A stretch of 64,000 bases of DNA, taken from Papilionanthe hookeriana x Papilionanthe teres. Taxonomy: Eukaryota > Streptophyta > Magnoliopsida > Asparagales > Orchidaceae. The notes under the pieces are model-generated. The model saw only the letters and a program-made list of their open reading frames with translations. It was not told the DNA's origin and did no database searches. This document shows positions 34,001 to 49,000 of the stretch, piece after piece. Both the position numbers and the translations under genes were made by a program. The stretch covers positions 6,588,001 through 6,652,000 of the forward strand of contig CM040425.1 of the NCBI GenBank assembly GCA_022702705.1, written 5' to 3'. The stretch's first letter is position 1; every line of letters starts with the position of its first letter.

Positions 34001-37000
34001 GGTAAGTCAAGGAATCAACATATTATCATTATCAATTATTTGGATATAAACGATTTTGATAATCAACTTATAATTAAAAAGGAGCCAAATATTAATTTTT
34101 GGGAGATCAGTGTACTCAGATTGAGGGTAATGTATACGTTTCAAAAGTTTAAATGGCTTTCTGGTTATGCCGCATAACTTCATATGGTTTAATTCAAGAT
34201 AATTTTGAGTGGAAGAAGTATGGAAAGGTTCCTTTAGTGATGACAGTTTTTTAATTTTTAAGGCTTTATAAAGGAAAGGCGTGAAATATTTATTGAAGTC
34301 ACTGCGCATTCTGGTGGAGCAGTGACTAATTTCACTTAGTTTATGGTTGGGACTTGGGATGGATTTCGTTATAAATTGGCCTTTTTCCTCTTACAGAGAC
34401 CGTTTCAGGAACTAGTGCTATGGTGGACTTTCTTTGCCAACCAGATGTTATCTTGGTGAGAGAAATTTAGTGCTTTGTGTATGAATCTTGGAGAAACTTT
34501 AATAGGCTAGAGATGTAGTAAACTGATATTAAAGTTATCATATTTGATGGAAGTTATTGTTTTCTTGAAAATTATTCATATAAATAAAAGAGGAGGTAAT
34601 GATACATTTTTTGTAGTTATTGGAAGAAGCTATAATTTGAAGGATGGATGTGATGCAAGTTTGCTTATGGTTAAGGTTTCCTATTGCAACTAAAATGATA
34701 CACTGTATGTATATCATTCTAAGGTGCTTAAGGAGTCACATACCATAAATCACTTAATAAGCCAACAACTTGCTCTCTTTAAGTGAAATCAATAACGCAA
34801 GAATTAGAACTCATGTGTTAATGTAATGATCTATTAAATTTAAAAAATCAACAAGAAATATGATCCCGAATAATCAGTAAATACAATTTAATCCCCACAA
34901 TAAATTATAATTATGTAAAACTCTGAATTAATTTAGTAGTACAAAAAAGCCAAGCAAAATATATAAAATAAATTATGTCAATGCAATAATTCACCTAATT
35001 AAGAAATTTTGGTCTCATGCTAGTACATGGATATGACTTCATTTGAGTTAGCTGTACTTTTATCTCGGTAGATTTGCCTCCTGCTAGTACAAGGATATTA
35101 CGTCCTTTTAGTTAGTTGTACTTTTATCTCAGTAGAAAGAAGTACACTTATATCTTACAAGCACAAGGTTGAAAATTGGAATGAAAAATTTATTCAAATG
35201 TCAAAATTATGAAATTATCATGGCTTAGAACACTTGTATAGAGTCCTTAACCCAAAATCATTTCAGTTCAAGTTAAATTAAATTAAAAAATGAGCCGTAG
35301 TTTAAAGCCATGCATGTATTCTTATCTTATACACTACACCGTGAATAAAATATCAGGAAGCTACAATAACTTAAAGCATGGAAAATCACAATGCTGTATC
35401 AAGCAATGAAGCAATAAGACCACATTATATCCAAAATCTAAACCTCACAAATTGAAGCACAACACCATTTCCACAACAAACAAACAAAAATGTGAGGAGA
35501 TAAGTCTAAACTCAAATGCCAAAGGATAATACTTAACCACGCATTGCTTCCAATCTAAACAACAAATAAATAAGGTTGTTATGTAGTCCATGATAACCAC
35601 TTATTGTCGGAATTAAACAAAATTAAAACAATGCCAAATTGTAATGATCATCCTAATGTTAGGTAATAAAAATGCTTCTCTTTCAAGGCCAACTTCATTG
35701 GCATGTTTTAATCATGAAAATTTGCAAACTGAAGTAAAATAAATCAACTACTGAAAACCATAATCTGTCCTTAGATCATCATTTTCTATAATACTTCTTA
35801 TGATGATAAACAGGAAATTTTCTTTAGGAATAAACTAAAGCTCACTGATGGAATTAACGAATTATAAAACAATGCAAAACCATATGAGTCAACCTATTGC
35901 CAGGAAATAAAAATACATCTATCTCAATGTCAACAGCATTGAAATGTTTTAATTATAGAAATATACAATAATCTCCTTAGATTATTGATCGCTTTTTGTG
36001 ATACTTTCAAGGAGAATTAACGTACATATTTTCATTAGTAGGTTTTTTTGTCTTCCGTGTGAAAATAAATAGAGTTTGATTTAGTTGGTTGTCTCTTTGC
36101 ATGCAATCAAGCCTGCTTCCTAGAACTTGTTCTTTAAAAAATGGAGAAAATGTTCGTGCCTTTCTAATAAAAATGGGTATAATAATATAGATCTAAACGA
36201 AGTAAATATAATATGTATGAAACAACATGCTGATTATATTAACCCTACAATCATATGGTATTACCAATCTCATGAAGTTCCTCTTTAACGAAATGTTTAC
36301 TTTTAATTATAAGACTTATATTCAGGCTATCCGGATGCATCTAAGTCAACATATTTCAACCACTGGTCATATTCATAAATCCAGAAATAATGCATGCATA
36401 TATATATATTCACAACCATGAACGTAAATGTAAATTAATCTTAGCTGAAGAAGGAAAAAACACATTATGAACACCTCGTTAATCATGATCCATTAATAGT
36501 ATGAATCAAGAATCATCATCATTATCAGTAGACTTAACCCCTTTAGTTTGGCTAGTTTAGGAATCCTCATTTTCATTTATTCTTGTTGAGTGTTTCATGA
36601 GTTAAATTTATTTTTCACAACTCTTTTTGAATAATCTCTTACTTCTACACATTTCTCTTTCTAATATTTCAACATTGATTTTTCTACTCATCTAGCTAGT
36701 TTATTTTGCTACTTTTATTTTACAGTTGATCATTTAATTCTATTCTCAACTATTTTATCTTCAATTAATACTTCTTCAACTACCCCTTCCAATATAATGA
36801 TTCATAAATTTATTCTTTTATTTGCACCTCTATCATAATAATTTTCTGTTATATGTGCTCAACTTAGCTATCAATGACTTTTTTTGGCTGCCTAACACTC
36901 TAATTTATTCCAAATAATAAGCCTAATTGCAGTTTTATAAAATTGATTTCTATGTTCTTATGATACTTTTTATTATATCATGGTTCGAAGACATTTTTCT

Positions 37001-40000
37001 ATTGTATTCCTTATCTTTACCCATAAATTTTGCTCTCATCTCATTTATAGAATAAATCTAAAGTTTTAAATCTATAACACTTATGTATTAATTTATTTAT
37101 TGATAATGTTATTAGTTTTTTAAAAATCTCACCATTAGAATTGAAAATCATATACCTAATTTTAAACCTTAAGATGCCAAAGTTTATACTTTAATGTTTC
37201 ACTTATTCCAGCTGATTTCTCGCCACATTGAATCATGATATCCTTGAAATGCATATGCCAAAGCAACTTTACTTTGAATATTATTTGTGAATATCTTCAA
37301 CTAACTTGAATGATAAGGGCTCTATTATGTTAGGAAATATGGTGCTCTTAATCTTAGCGCAAGTATGATGAACCGCAAGGTAACCATAAAAGGGCTAAAA
37401 CCTGCAAAAGATGACACCAAAATTTAAGTGGTTTAACTAAAATAAGCTTATGTTTAAGACCGCGTTGTGATGAAGTAATTCATTAAGTTTCAAAAAAGAT
37501 CTTCATATAAAATTAAGGAAGGTTTACATACATACCACTTAATTCTTATGTATTCAAATATCTAACACCTAAACATTAATTTTTACGTATATCTCACCTT
37601 ATGCATGAAAATTTGTATGTTACTTTTTATATGTTAAAATAGTGGTATTTTTTATGTGATATAAATGATTAGTGCTATAATGTAAAAAGTAAAATTTTGG
37701 TGTTAGATATGTAAATATATAGGAATTGGGTTAGATGTATGTAAATGCCCCATGTATGAACAAAAATATCTTTTTTTTTTTCTATCTGAGAGAAAATGTA
37801 GTCACATATTGTAAAAGTCGAAGAGCTTCCATTGCAAGCATTCATAGGACTTCTTACATTTTTCTAATGGCACCCCTCCTTTTTCTTCATCTTTTATTTT
37901 TTTTATTGCTTCTTGTGGATATTATACAAGTGAGAATTACACGAGTTTATATAATGAGATGCTTATCATCTAGTATTAATTATCCACTACCATTGAAGGC
38001 TTTTGTAATAATGGGTGACCAAATCAAGAAAAAGAGTGAATGTTTAGATATCTCTGATCTTTGGTTTATATTGATGGTGATACTGATGAGCATGTTATTA
38101 GTAGAATTCAAGTTGGACGTTTGAAGTGGAGGAATGCATTGGGCCTATTGTGTGATAGAAAAGTACGCATGGATTGAAAGAAAAAAATTATAAGATAGTG
38201 ATGAGATCTGGAATGCTTTATGCCGCGGAATGATGGCCTTTAAAAGAGGAGCATAAAACTAAGTTAAATGTTGATAATATGAGAATACTTAGGTGGATGA
38301 GTGACTCTACACTCAAATACAAATGTGAAGCTAATATATCTATGAAAGGGTTGATGTAGCTCCAATGGTAAACAATATTAGAGAGAGTTGTCTTAGATGG
38401 TTTGGTCGCTTTAAACATCAACCATTTGATGATCCACTTAGGTGAGTAGATGTTTTAGATGTGACTTATGTAAGAAAGGTAGAGGTAGACCTAAAAAGAC
38501 TTGGACATGTTTTATACAAATGATATTAATTTATTAGAACTAAATAAAAATAGGACACTCAATAGGACAATGGAGAAAAAGGATTCATTTAGCCGACCCC
38601 ACTTAGTGGGATAAAGGCTTGTTGTTGTTGTTGTTGTATTGAAGGCTTTTGCAGCTTTCAATAAAAGTTTTTTTGATAGTCTAAATTTAGGTTATCATGA
38701 TAGCCTTCGTTCTGAGAACTTTGTAGCAGCCTTTATGTATGACCTTATAGTAGCTATTTATTTTAAAAAAAATCAAGACCCGATTATATTGAAGATAATC
38801 AACGAAGTTAGCATATTAAAAACCTAGACTTTTTTAATATACTAACTTAATGATTATGTTTGGCATAGTCTCTGTGCAACAACTCCATTTCATGAATCAC
38901 AAAAGTTAACTAATGCTTTACAGCGGCACAATATGTCAGTGACAAACTTGTCAAATTTTATTTTATTATTATTTTTTCCTAGCATTTGATATCATATTCT
39001 TAGTATAAATTTTACTTTCATAAGCTGCCATTATATATGTCCAATTCATCAACCCTTGACTTTGTATTCTGTAACACAGAGTCCTCGTGCCTTCAAAACA
39101 ACCAATGCAAACTACAAATCTTAAGGCTTATGAGTGTTGGTGAATCTAGTATATTCTGCAACACTAAGGGCGCTTGAAAATATTAGGTTCTTTTTCATAT
39201 CTGATACATTTCTAACTCTATTCAACACTATAGTCATCATAATATATTTTTAATTTTATAGTGGCGAAACCGTCAATCATGCATATTATTTATTTTTTAT
39301 ATAAACATACCAGCTAAAATTTAGCTAGCGTATATGTGGAAAATATTTTAATTTAGGATAAGCTGAGTTTAAAATTCATTGTTTTATATATCTAATCCTC
39401 CATAAAAAAAAAAAAAAAGAAAAAAAATTGATTTAATGACTAAGAAAATCATTTATAATAGTTGCAACTACTACTTTGTCATTTTTATGATGTATTTTTG
39501 CTCTATCGCATTCAAAACAAAATAATTTATCTTTATATGATCTTTCTTCTTACGTTAGAAAAAATAAAAATGTTTTATTTATTTTGAGATTCACTCCCAT
39601 CATGATTAGAAGATAACTCTTGCTTGTAGGATCTCTATGCAACATGTAGTAAATTGTACGTTAGTTTGTTGCTTCCTTTGAGTTTACAAATCATCTCCTT
39701 TGAAAGAGGTGAAATCTTGATATTTTTAAAGCTTATTGTATCATGATCATATGATATAGTATCTCAATGTTACCGAAGAGTATAATAATAGTAAAACTTG
39801 ATATTTGATATCAATTGTCACATTAATATTCCTCAAATCTTGAATCATTGAATTAAACTCATTCAATTGTGGTTTAATACTTGTACCTTCCTCTGTGTGA
39901 AGCAAAGAAAGTAATTAGTTCTCATAAAGTTTATTGGAGAGACTTTTAGTCATGTACAAATATTTTAAATTTAGCCACAAAGTTTCTACTATTTTTTCTT

Positions 40001-43000
40001 CTAAGATCTCTATCAAGATCTCATCCACCAAACTTAGCCGAGTCATTGAAAGAGCATTCTCTTCAATCGTTATTTATATTTTTTTCCTTCACTGATAATT
40101 TAGAAATCTTCTTATGCCCCATTATTATTTTACAAGCCCCAAGTGGATAAATATGTTATGCATCTTGGCTCTCTAAAGGCCAAAACTCTTTGAGCCAACA
40201 TTTCTTAGGGATCCTTTGGTTTACTCAAAATAAAATACAATGTAAAAGATTTATAGAGTAATATGATTACAATACAATCAAAATATTTTAGAGCTATTTT
40301 GTTCATTGTAAAATAAACGTAGGGTTCTAAATTTTTTTATTTGGTTTGAGGTAGATTTAAAACAAAGTATTTCAAAATATATTTTTTTTGTCTGCCGGTA
40401 GGGTGGCAGACCGCCGACAGCAGTGGGTTGGTGGGAGAGCGGCGGGCAACAGTGGTGATGGACGGTCGGCGGCGACAGGTTGCCGGCTACGGTGGCCGGC
40501 ATCAAGTGGTGGAGGGCTGCAACAGTCGGCAGTGGGCGGCAACGAGTGGCCAGTGTCGGCTGTAGCGGCGGTGGTGGAAGCTAGTGGGGGTGGCGAGCAA
40601 TGGCCTGCTAATAGTATTTTATATTTTAATAAATAATGTAATTCAAATTCGACCAAATCGATCGAATTATAAATTCAGCCAAATTGAAGTATGGTGTAAA
40701 CTTCAAATTCATTCATATTTTATGTTGTATTTGTAACTCTTCATACCAAACACATAAATTTCTCAGCTCCTTGCAATTGATTCAGAGTATGCCACAAATT
40801 CACTCAACCAAACGACCTCTTAATCTCGAACTTCATACCCATTGTGTTTTTCATAGCTTCACTTATATATCAATTGTTATAAGAGAAATGCCAGCTATCT
40901 TAGGGAAAATATGATAACCCACAAAATAATTATAAAAGAGCTATTAATAACTACAAAAGCGAACATTGAAATTGCATTGTTTGGCATAAGTAAACTTACA
41001 TCCATGGTCTCACGGAGATCAAATAATCCATTTAGCTTTACAAAAGAGGCATGGAAAGTTACACATCATACAAAATTAGAGATATGAATAAAGATACTAT
41101 TTTGCCCAATTAAGATAAAATATAGTCACCTACAAGGAGTTGAAGAACTTCACTTGTAAATACCCAAATGGCTTCTTTTCTTTTCTTGGAAAACACTCTT
41201 AATTTTCTCTCATATCATTTTTGTTTTTTTTTTATGATGCTATATAAGTGATGATTATATGAGTTCATGTAATGAAGTGTTCACTTTCTAAATTCTAATA
41301 TTATCTATCATCCACTGTTAAAAACGTAGTAGACTCATAACCTTTGTGGAAATCTGAGAATATTTAGTTCTTTCCCTATTTCTCTCTCATGTGTCCGGCT
41401 TGGCCACCTCATGTGGCCGATTCAACCACCACTAAACTTTGGAGGATTTGATTGGGATATCTTAAGAAACCTTTAATTGGTCTATTCCCTTTCTATTTTA
41501 TGTTATTCTATTTTTATTCAGAATTATTTTCTTTCCTAATTAGGGGAGATGTGTTCGGTATATTTATAAATAAGGTGGAATTGGTTTATCTATTTATATT
41601 TATCTTATTTGTGAATAATGAATCAAGCAATTTTCTTCCCCAAATTAATTCTACATTGTATCACATCCTCATCGGATCGTTATCGTCGGCGTCATTTGTC
41701 TTTAGCGTTAGCCTCGATTGGCTTATCGAGCTGAGCTCAAGTTAACTCACGAGTTTGCTTAACTCACTTGTATCCCTAACCATAACATATCTTATCAATC
41801 GAATGCCTATCCGGTATTTAATTTCAAAATATCACTTCTTGTTTTGATGGTTATCTATCTGCACATTAGAGCTTTCTTTCTTGCTATATCACTTGAAATA
41901 TTTGTCTCTGTAATATTTGTTCACTTTCATTCCTCAACCTGCATCAAATTTGACTTTAAATCTATCAATTGTATTCTCTTTGGGTATACTTCAACAAGAA
42001 GGAATATAAGTGTTACTTTCATGTTGCCAAAAAATACTGTATCTCCATGGATGCTATTTTCTTTTTTAAATCAATTCTACTGTCTAAAATATGATGTTCA
42101 GGGGGAGTGTACAAATGAACATCAAGTTTGGAATGCATTTGATGACACTTATACATCAAAGCCACCTACTCTTCCACCTGACTCTCCTACTCTTGTTGAG
42201 GTTATCCAATCAACCGAACTTGAAGTCCACAACAAAGAACATTGTGTGTACATTAGGAGGAAGAATAATCTTGAGTAAGTGGAGGACAAATTGCAAAGAC
42301 AAAATAGTTACAGCCAAACCCAAGTCCATATTTACTTGAAATTTTGGGTGAGGATCCTGGTACTCCAGAGTTATCCCCTCCCTCTTCTGGTTTTGATGAC
42401 AAGGAAATTTGTACTAGATACCCATTTCAGAATTATGTAGCTTATGGAAAACTATCATCATCCTATAGAGGATTTATATCTAACTTTGATGGTGTGCAGA
42501 TTCTTAAATCCATTAATGAAACTCATGAAAATTCATAATGGAGGTATGTAGTGGAAGAAAAGATTTGAGCACTAAAACATAATGACGAAGTGGGCTCTTA
42601 CTAAACTTCCTCATGATAAGAAGTTGGTTGGATGCTAGAGTGTTCAACATAAAATTCAAAGCATATGGGAGTGTTGAGAGATTTAAAACTAGACTTATTG
42701 CTAATGGTTTCACACGAATATATGGAATTGACTATCAGGAAAACTTCGCATTGTCAAACTAAATACTATCAGAGCTCTTTCAGTACAGTTAACAAGGAAT
42801 TAAGACTACATCAACTTAACATAATAAATATCTTCTTGAATGAAGATGTGGAAAAAGTTCATATGGAGATACCACCAGTACTTATGAATAATTCCAACAA
42901 ACACCTAGTATGCAAACTTAGAAAGTCTCTCTATGGGCTTAAACAATCACCAAGGGCATGGTTTGAAATGTTTGCTCAAACTATGAAATCTAATGTATAT

Positions 43001-46000
43001 TCTCAAAGTCAATTTGATCGCATATTGTTTATAATTCATAAGGTTGCAGTGATTGTATATATAGATGATCTGATTCTTACTGGTGATGATGAAAGAGAAA
43101 TTCTTAAAAGAAATAATGAAAGATAAATTTTAAAAATAAATAAAGTGCTTGTCGTTGAGTTTGAAATCAAGGACCAAGGAGGTATGAAGGTAGCAAGGTT
43201 CATGAAAGGGATTGTTATATCCAAAAAATACGCTTTCGATCTGCTAAAGTAAACAAGGATGATTGAATGTAAATCTACTAATGCTCTAATGGAACCCAAC
43301 AACAAGTTTAACAAAGAAGAAGAAAGTATATCTGAATAAAGAAAGATACCGATGATTAGTAGGAAAAGTCATCTATCTGTCACAAACGAGGCCAAGTATT
43401 GCGTACTCGGTCAGTATTGTGAGCTAACACATGAATAGCCCAAATGAGAAGCATTCGGAGTTGATTTACATTATTCTGAGGTTTCTCAAGGAGATTTGTT
43501 GTCATGGATTAATTTGTGAGAAAACCAAAAACAGAGAATGGAAGTCTGCACTGATACTTGTTGGGCTGGATAACTCATTGATAGGAGGTCCACCACAAGT
43601 TACTACTCATATGTATAGCGAAATTTGATTACATGGAGGAGTAAGAAGCAAACTGTTGTTTCAAGAAGCAGTGCAAAATCAAATTATGACACTTGGTCTT
43701 GGGGATCAGTGAAGAGATCTGGATAAAAAATTGTTAAGGAAACTCAGATGTACTTTCAATAGGCTTATACAGTTGTTCTGTGACAGTCAAACAACTGTCA
43801 GTATTGCCAAGAATCTTGTGTGCATAACTGGACTAAGCATATTGAAATTCATACACTTCATCTTTGAAAAGGTCAATGGAGGGATTTATACAGTTAAGCT
43901 ACATCTCGACACGCCAACAAGTTACTGATGCCTTCACCAAAGTTCTTCCTTTGAGCACTTTCTCAAAATTCAATACCAAGCTTGATTTCTATAACATCTA
44001 TGACCCAATTTGAAGGGGAGTATAGAAGTTTGAGAAAATTTGATTCTTTACTTATTTCTCTCATGTGGGACGGTAAGCCACCTCTAAATCTTGGATGATT
44101 TGATTCAGATATCTTAAGAAACCTTTACTATTTATTCCCTTTCTATTTTAGTTAATCTATTTTTTATTCAGAATTATTTCTTTTACTAATTTTGGGGGAT
44201 ATATTTGGTATGTTTGTAAATAATGAGGCATTGGTTTCCCTATTTATATGTACCCTTTTTGTAAACAATGAATCAAGCAATTTTCCTCCCCAAATAAATT
44301 TAACCTCCATTATGACTATGGTAGCTACTAAACTTGAAAAATCAAGATCATAATAATTGAAAAAATTAGACTCTACAGTTAACTTGTTGATCATTAATGC
44401 CTTCAGAACTCTTTATTCCAAACCTCCTTAAATTATTAGTCAATACTTCATAACACATGCTTTAAATAACTGTTAACAAACATTCATACACTATTTTTTT
44501 AAATGTGGTTTAAATTAGTTTTTTTGTTTTCCGATCATTGTATTATTTCAAGATCAATTAGAATCATACTACGATTCTTTCTTTCTTTATATATAATACA
44601 TTATCAATTATTTTAACACAAAATTGCCTTCATAAATAGATATTTTAGGCATGAAATCAAGTAGTATATTCAGCACCAGAATAATTATTTCTTTGTCTAT
44701 TTGTCAGCTCCCTCTCTCTCTCTCTCTCACACACACACACTCATAACTTCGTTTTTTGATTCATAATTTCTTTATAATTATTAAAATCTTGAACTTTTTT
44801 ATCCTTAAATATGTTTGCTAAATCTTCTTGCTTTCCAATTGTTTGTCATCATCATTCCGTGAAAGTTTGTTAAAAGTAATTGCTAAAGAAAATGTGATCT
44901 GTCCTTTAGTTCTTTAAATTTTAATAGGTTTCATTTTTGAAACTAAAGTTTTGCATTATTCCAAATAATTTATTCCTAAAAAATCTTATTTAATAATTTA
45001 TAAAGAATCAATTTTACTATTACTTAATATCTTTATCTTTAACTAAGATTTTTTTATTTTGCTTTTAATTTATTTCACTTGATCAAATCTTTGGCTCTAT
45101 GTCTTGGTTATTTTTTAATTTCTTTTCACTTTCCTAGTATAAAAATAACTTTTTGTTTTAAATTTTTATTAATGAATTATCGTGATATTTTTTTAATTTT
45201 CCAAATCGTAATATGTATTTTATTTGAAACCAAAATTGTTCATATATGCATCTTTTCAAATCTAATTATTATTCATGGAATTCTTCGAAGAATCATTCTG
45301 ACTATTATTTAAAATGTTTACGTTTAACGAAGATTTATTTTTGCTTTTATTTTGTTTAACTTGTTCAAATATTTGATTCGATCAGAATTTTTCTAATTTA
45401 TCTAATGTTATTTTTGTTTTGTTCACTATCGTTGTTGCAAGACTTTCAGATTTCCTCTAACTTTTGTAAGCCTTAATAATACATATTTTTCTTAATATCG
45501 AAAAATCCATTTATCATTCTTTTTATGTCCTTAATACACCATCGTTATATTGATGTAGAATATATTTATATATTCTCCCAAGTCTTGAGTGATAATTTTT
45601 TTGTGGAATATATTAGATTTGGCTTTTTTTTTTTTAATTTATCAGTTTCAACAACTTATTTGAATGGTTAACAATTAATCAACTTTCATGTTTCACTTTC
45701 TTATTCTAGTGTAACCATTCTTTTTTATTGTGTTTATTATATTCCTAAGATATTCATTCTTAACCATAACCCTATGTTCTTTAGTCAAATGTTTTATTTG
45801 AATTTTCTTACAGACTTCTTAATTTTTTCTTTTCAAGTAAAAAAAAGGCCTATTTGGAATTTCGTGTTTTACTTTTGAAATTATTATGTGCTCTTATTTC
45901 CTATAGTATGAATTCAATCATAAACTATTATAAAACTAAGTTCCATTATATTTAGATTATTATCTTTTTTAGGCATGCAGTATAGCATTTCACCCGTCTC

Positions 46001-49000
46001 TATCCCAAATTAGTTTTGTAAATTAGTTTTTAATTTAACTTAATGAGCATAAAAATTACACACATTTCTAATGTTCTTCATATTTTGTAATCATGTTTTT
46101 TAATAAAAAATTTATTCACAATCATGGAGAGGATGAGAAATTATAAGCAACATACCACACATGCATAACTTTATAATCTGTCTTCAATAATTTATGGAAT
46201 AATGTCAAAGAGAAATGCCATTGAAGAATAGGAATAAGTTCATCCTTTAACAAGTAAGAATTGCCAACAGGTGCTCTGTTTCAAGCTCTTTTAAAATTAA
46301 ATTGGCGCACCCATGCACCCACTACCTAACACCAATTGAGAATCAACAGAGCACACTAAATATAATATCCATGTGAAATATATTCAAACATATATTAACC
46401 AAATGAAAAAATAAATAATTAATAATTAATAAACTTATTGAACGTTTCAAGTATTTAATATTCTTTTAATTTCATCCATATTTGTTTGGGTAGCCGAACA
46501 TGAAGGAACAAAAACTTGAGTTTTGCTTTGTCTTATATTACGACTTAAACATTAGTGGTCTAATTAAACATTGCAGTAGAACTTTCCTTAAGGGGACTAT
46601 AATATCGATACAAATTAAATGTCTAATCTAACATTATAAGAAACCTTGTCTGGACTCTAAAGAGCAATTGAAGAATTCAGAGAGAGATAATAGTGGTAGG
46701 TCGATGCAATCTAAACTCACAACAGTAGTGGGGCCTCTTTCGGCAGCATGTATGTATCTTGGATAATTTGGAAAGGGAAGAAATTACAATACACTTGAAT
46801 AGGATTTGTTGCGCTTAAAATGGAGAATTATAATTATTTATGGAAGGGTGAGGAAGGACACAAGTCAAAGGTTATTAACCTTGTGTATTGGTGGCGCGAT
46901 GACTCAAGGAAAAGATGTAATATTAAGTAAAATGTTAGTAGGGCTAGATAAAAAAAATTTGACATAAATTACCATGTGATTGGTCCCCTACTATAAACCT
47001 TAGTTTTGTAGTTAAAAATGTGTTTGCAAATTATCTGCTTCATGATCATTGGATCAACTTAACTTTGGAAGACCAAATTCTCTTCAAAGCCGACTCGGCC
47101 TAGTGACGAATTTTCTCAAGAACCAAAAATACTAACAAAGATTTGACCCAACAAACAAATGGGGAATAGATGCTGAAATATTGTTGTATTAGAGGATAAT
47201 ACGCTAGAGTAATAATAACTATGTATCAATGTTAGAAGAATACAAAAGGAGATAAGTCAAAGATTCTTAGAGATCGTTGTGTAATTATCACTTGCTTATA
47301 TTACATGAGAAAGCCCTCTTTAAATATGGGAATGTCTGTAACAAGGGATTGCCAATTAATCACTGAACATTATATCTTTATCCTTTCCAAGATCCTCCTC
47401 TTTTCATTTCATTCTTCTCCTCATTCCTAGCTCTTTCTCTAAGATGCGAGACCACGAACATATCAAGTTTCATGTTGTCAAATTCAATATCACAAATAGC
47501 TTTGACCCTTTAGTAAATCACAATTTTGTGAATTTAATGATTGTCTACTAAGGATCCCTATTAATAATGTTCATTACTGCTATATGTCCCATGTTCAAGT
47601 AGTCTGGGCCATGTTTCTGTTGGAGCTAATTTAAACCAAATGCTGGTTGACTGCAACCAATTTCTTACTGGACACCTTATTTATATATTTTCTATTTTTT
47701 TAAATTTTGTGTTATGTTGGTGCCATTACCTAATGGCAATTTAGCTTTTATTATTTATTATTATTTAGTATGAATAGAGCTAATATGCTTAGGGTTAGGG
47801 TTATGCATGAGATTGTGCTCAATTCTTAGGATTAGAGTTTGGGAGAGATGTCCTACCTCTTGGATTTTAGGATTTTGGAGGACCACCTACCTCTTGAATT
47901 GTAGGTGCTTTTTCTTTATATGTTGAGTTGTCTGTGTTATTGACGAAAGAAAATTTATTTGTCCAATCTACTGTGGAAAACTCGTTGAGTTCCTATCAGA
48001 TAGTATTAGAGCCGAATGATTAAGTTCTAATGCACCGTCTATTACCATTAACTATTCGTATTGTACCTTGAGATTTCGTTGCACTTTGACTTAGTCGGGA
48101 GCGTACGAATGGATTGACGCGTACAGATGTGACCAACATATTGCGATATAGTCAAGATATGTGGGAAGCATCTATGGGATCACAAAGCCCGTGTGACAGT
48201 CGCAATAGCTAGGAAGAATCAACAGAATCATAATTGGATCGACATATATGAGACACCTTCATGATTGGAAGCAGCAATCAACGTTCCTTAGTCGCGACGC
48301 CGTCCCTGGAAGAGCTAATCGGGACTCAAACAACCACATCACGGTGTATTAACTAGGGTATAGCGGCACACAGGGTTCCACACGGTACATCGCAATCAAA
48401 TTGGTACAGGCACGATCCGAACTACTGAGGAAGCTTTTGATGAGATTTCAACATTCATTAGTTACTCTTTTCGTGATATAAACTCCTTTTGGGGAGGAAG
48501 AAGACCAATAAAGTAGATGCTTTGTAGGAAAAATTAGCAGAAGAGTTGAACTACGTCAAATATGAAATAGACAAATGTTTCTCATTCACGGAGACGTAGT
48601 TTGAGAGGAGATTCACGGCCGTGGAAGAAATGATGAAGAAGGTCATGAAGTTTCCACACAAAAACACCTTCTGCTGTCATAAGATACATCTAGAACAGAC
48701 GCTAGCAACAACAACCAAAAGATTCATGTGACATCAGGGTAGCGTCATTGTTTTAGGCGGATCAGGAGCTGTGATATCAAGTGAATAAATCAGGAGTGGA
48801 CTCGAGTGGTAGCACTCAGAAGAAATAGGGCGACATTCAGACGACTTGAACAAATGAATCAAGCAGGATCAAAATTGGCATAAATGGAAGACTCATGATA
48901 TGGAGTTGACAGTGATTCGCAGTGATAGATAAGATACGGGAAAAGCTGTTAGGGATGACGATATTCTCTAAAGATTGACTGAAAGTGAGGGCTTCATCAA

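Larger units (their letters stand above)
41345..44305 (+). mobile_element. Decayed Ty1/copia element with large internal deletion
   Basis: Two diverged LTRs (41345-41655 and 44021-44305) bracket 2.4 kb. After the first LTR comes TTGTATCACATCC, a worn tRNA-Met primer site. Before the second is GAAGGGGAG, a purine tract. Gag, protease and most of integrase are missing: the interior jumps from a short leader to the integrase C-terminal part (ILFGYTSTRRNISV-like, near 41970), then RT and RNase H. I could not establish a target duplication (ACCTT on the left, ACCTC overlapping the right edge). Confidence 0.8.

Noticed and set aside
37735..38124. 129-aa plus-strand ORF
   Set aside because: It runs from MITE sequence across the LINE target duplication into the LINE; a chance chimera.
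40372..40656. Overlapping ORFs on both strands, rich in Pro/His or Gly/Ala
   Set aside because: They reflect GC-rich low-complexity DNA open in several frames; no domain.
47788..47808. Interstitial telomere repeat (TTAGGGTTAGGGTTA)
   Set aside because: Only two or three units, inside an LTR, and not the plant TTTAGGG heptamer array.
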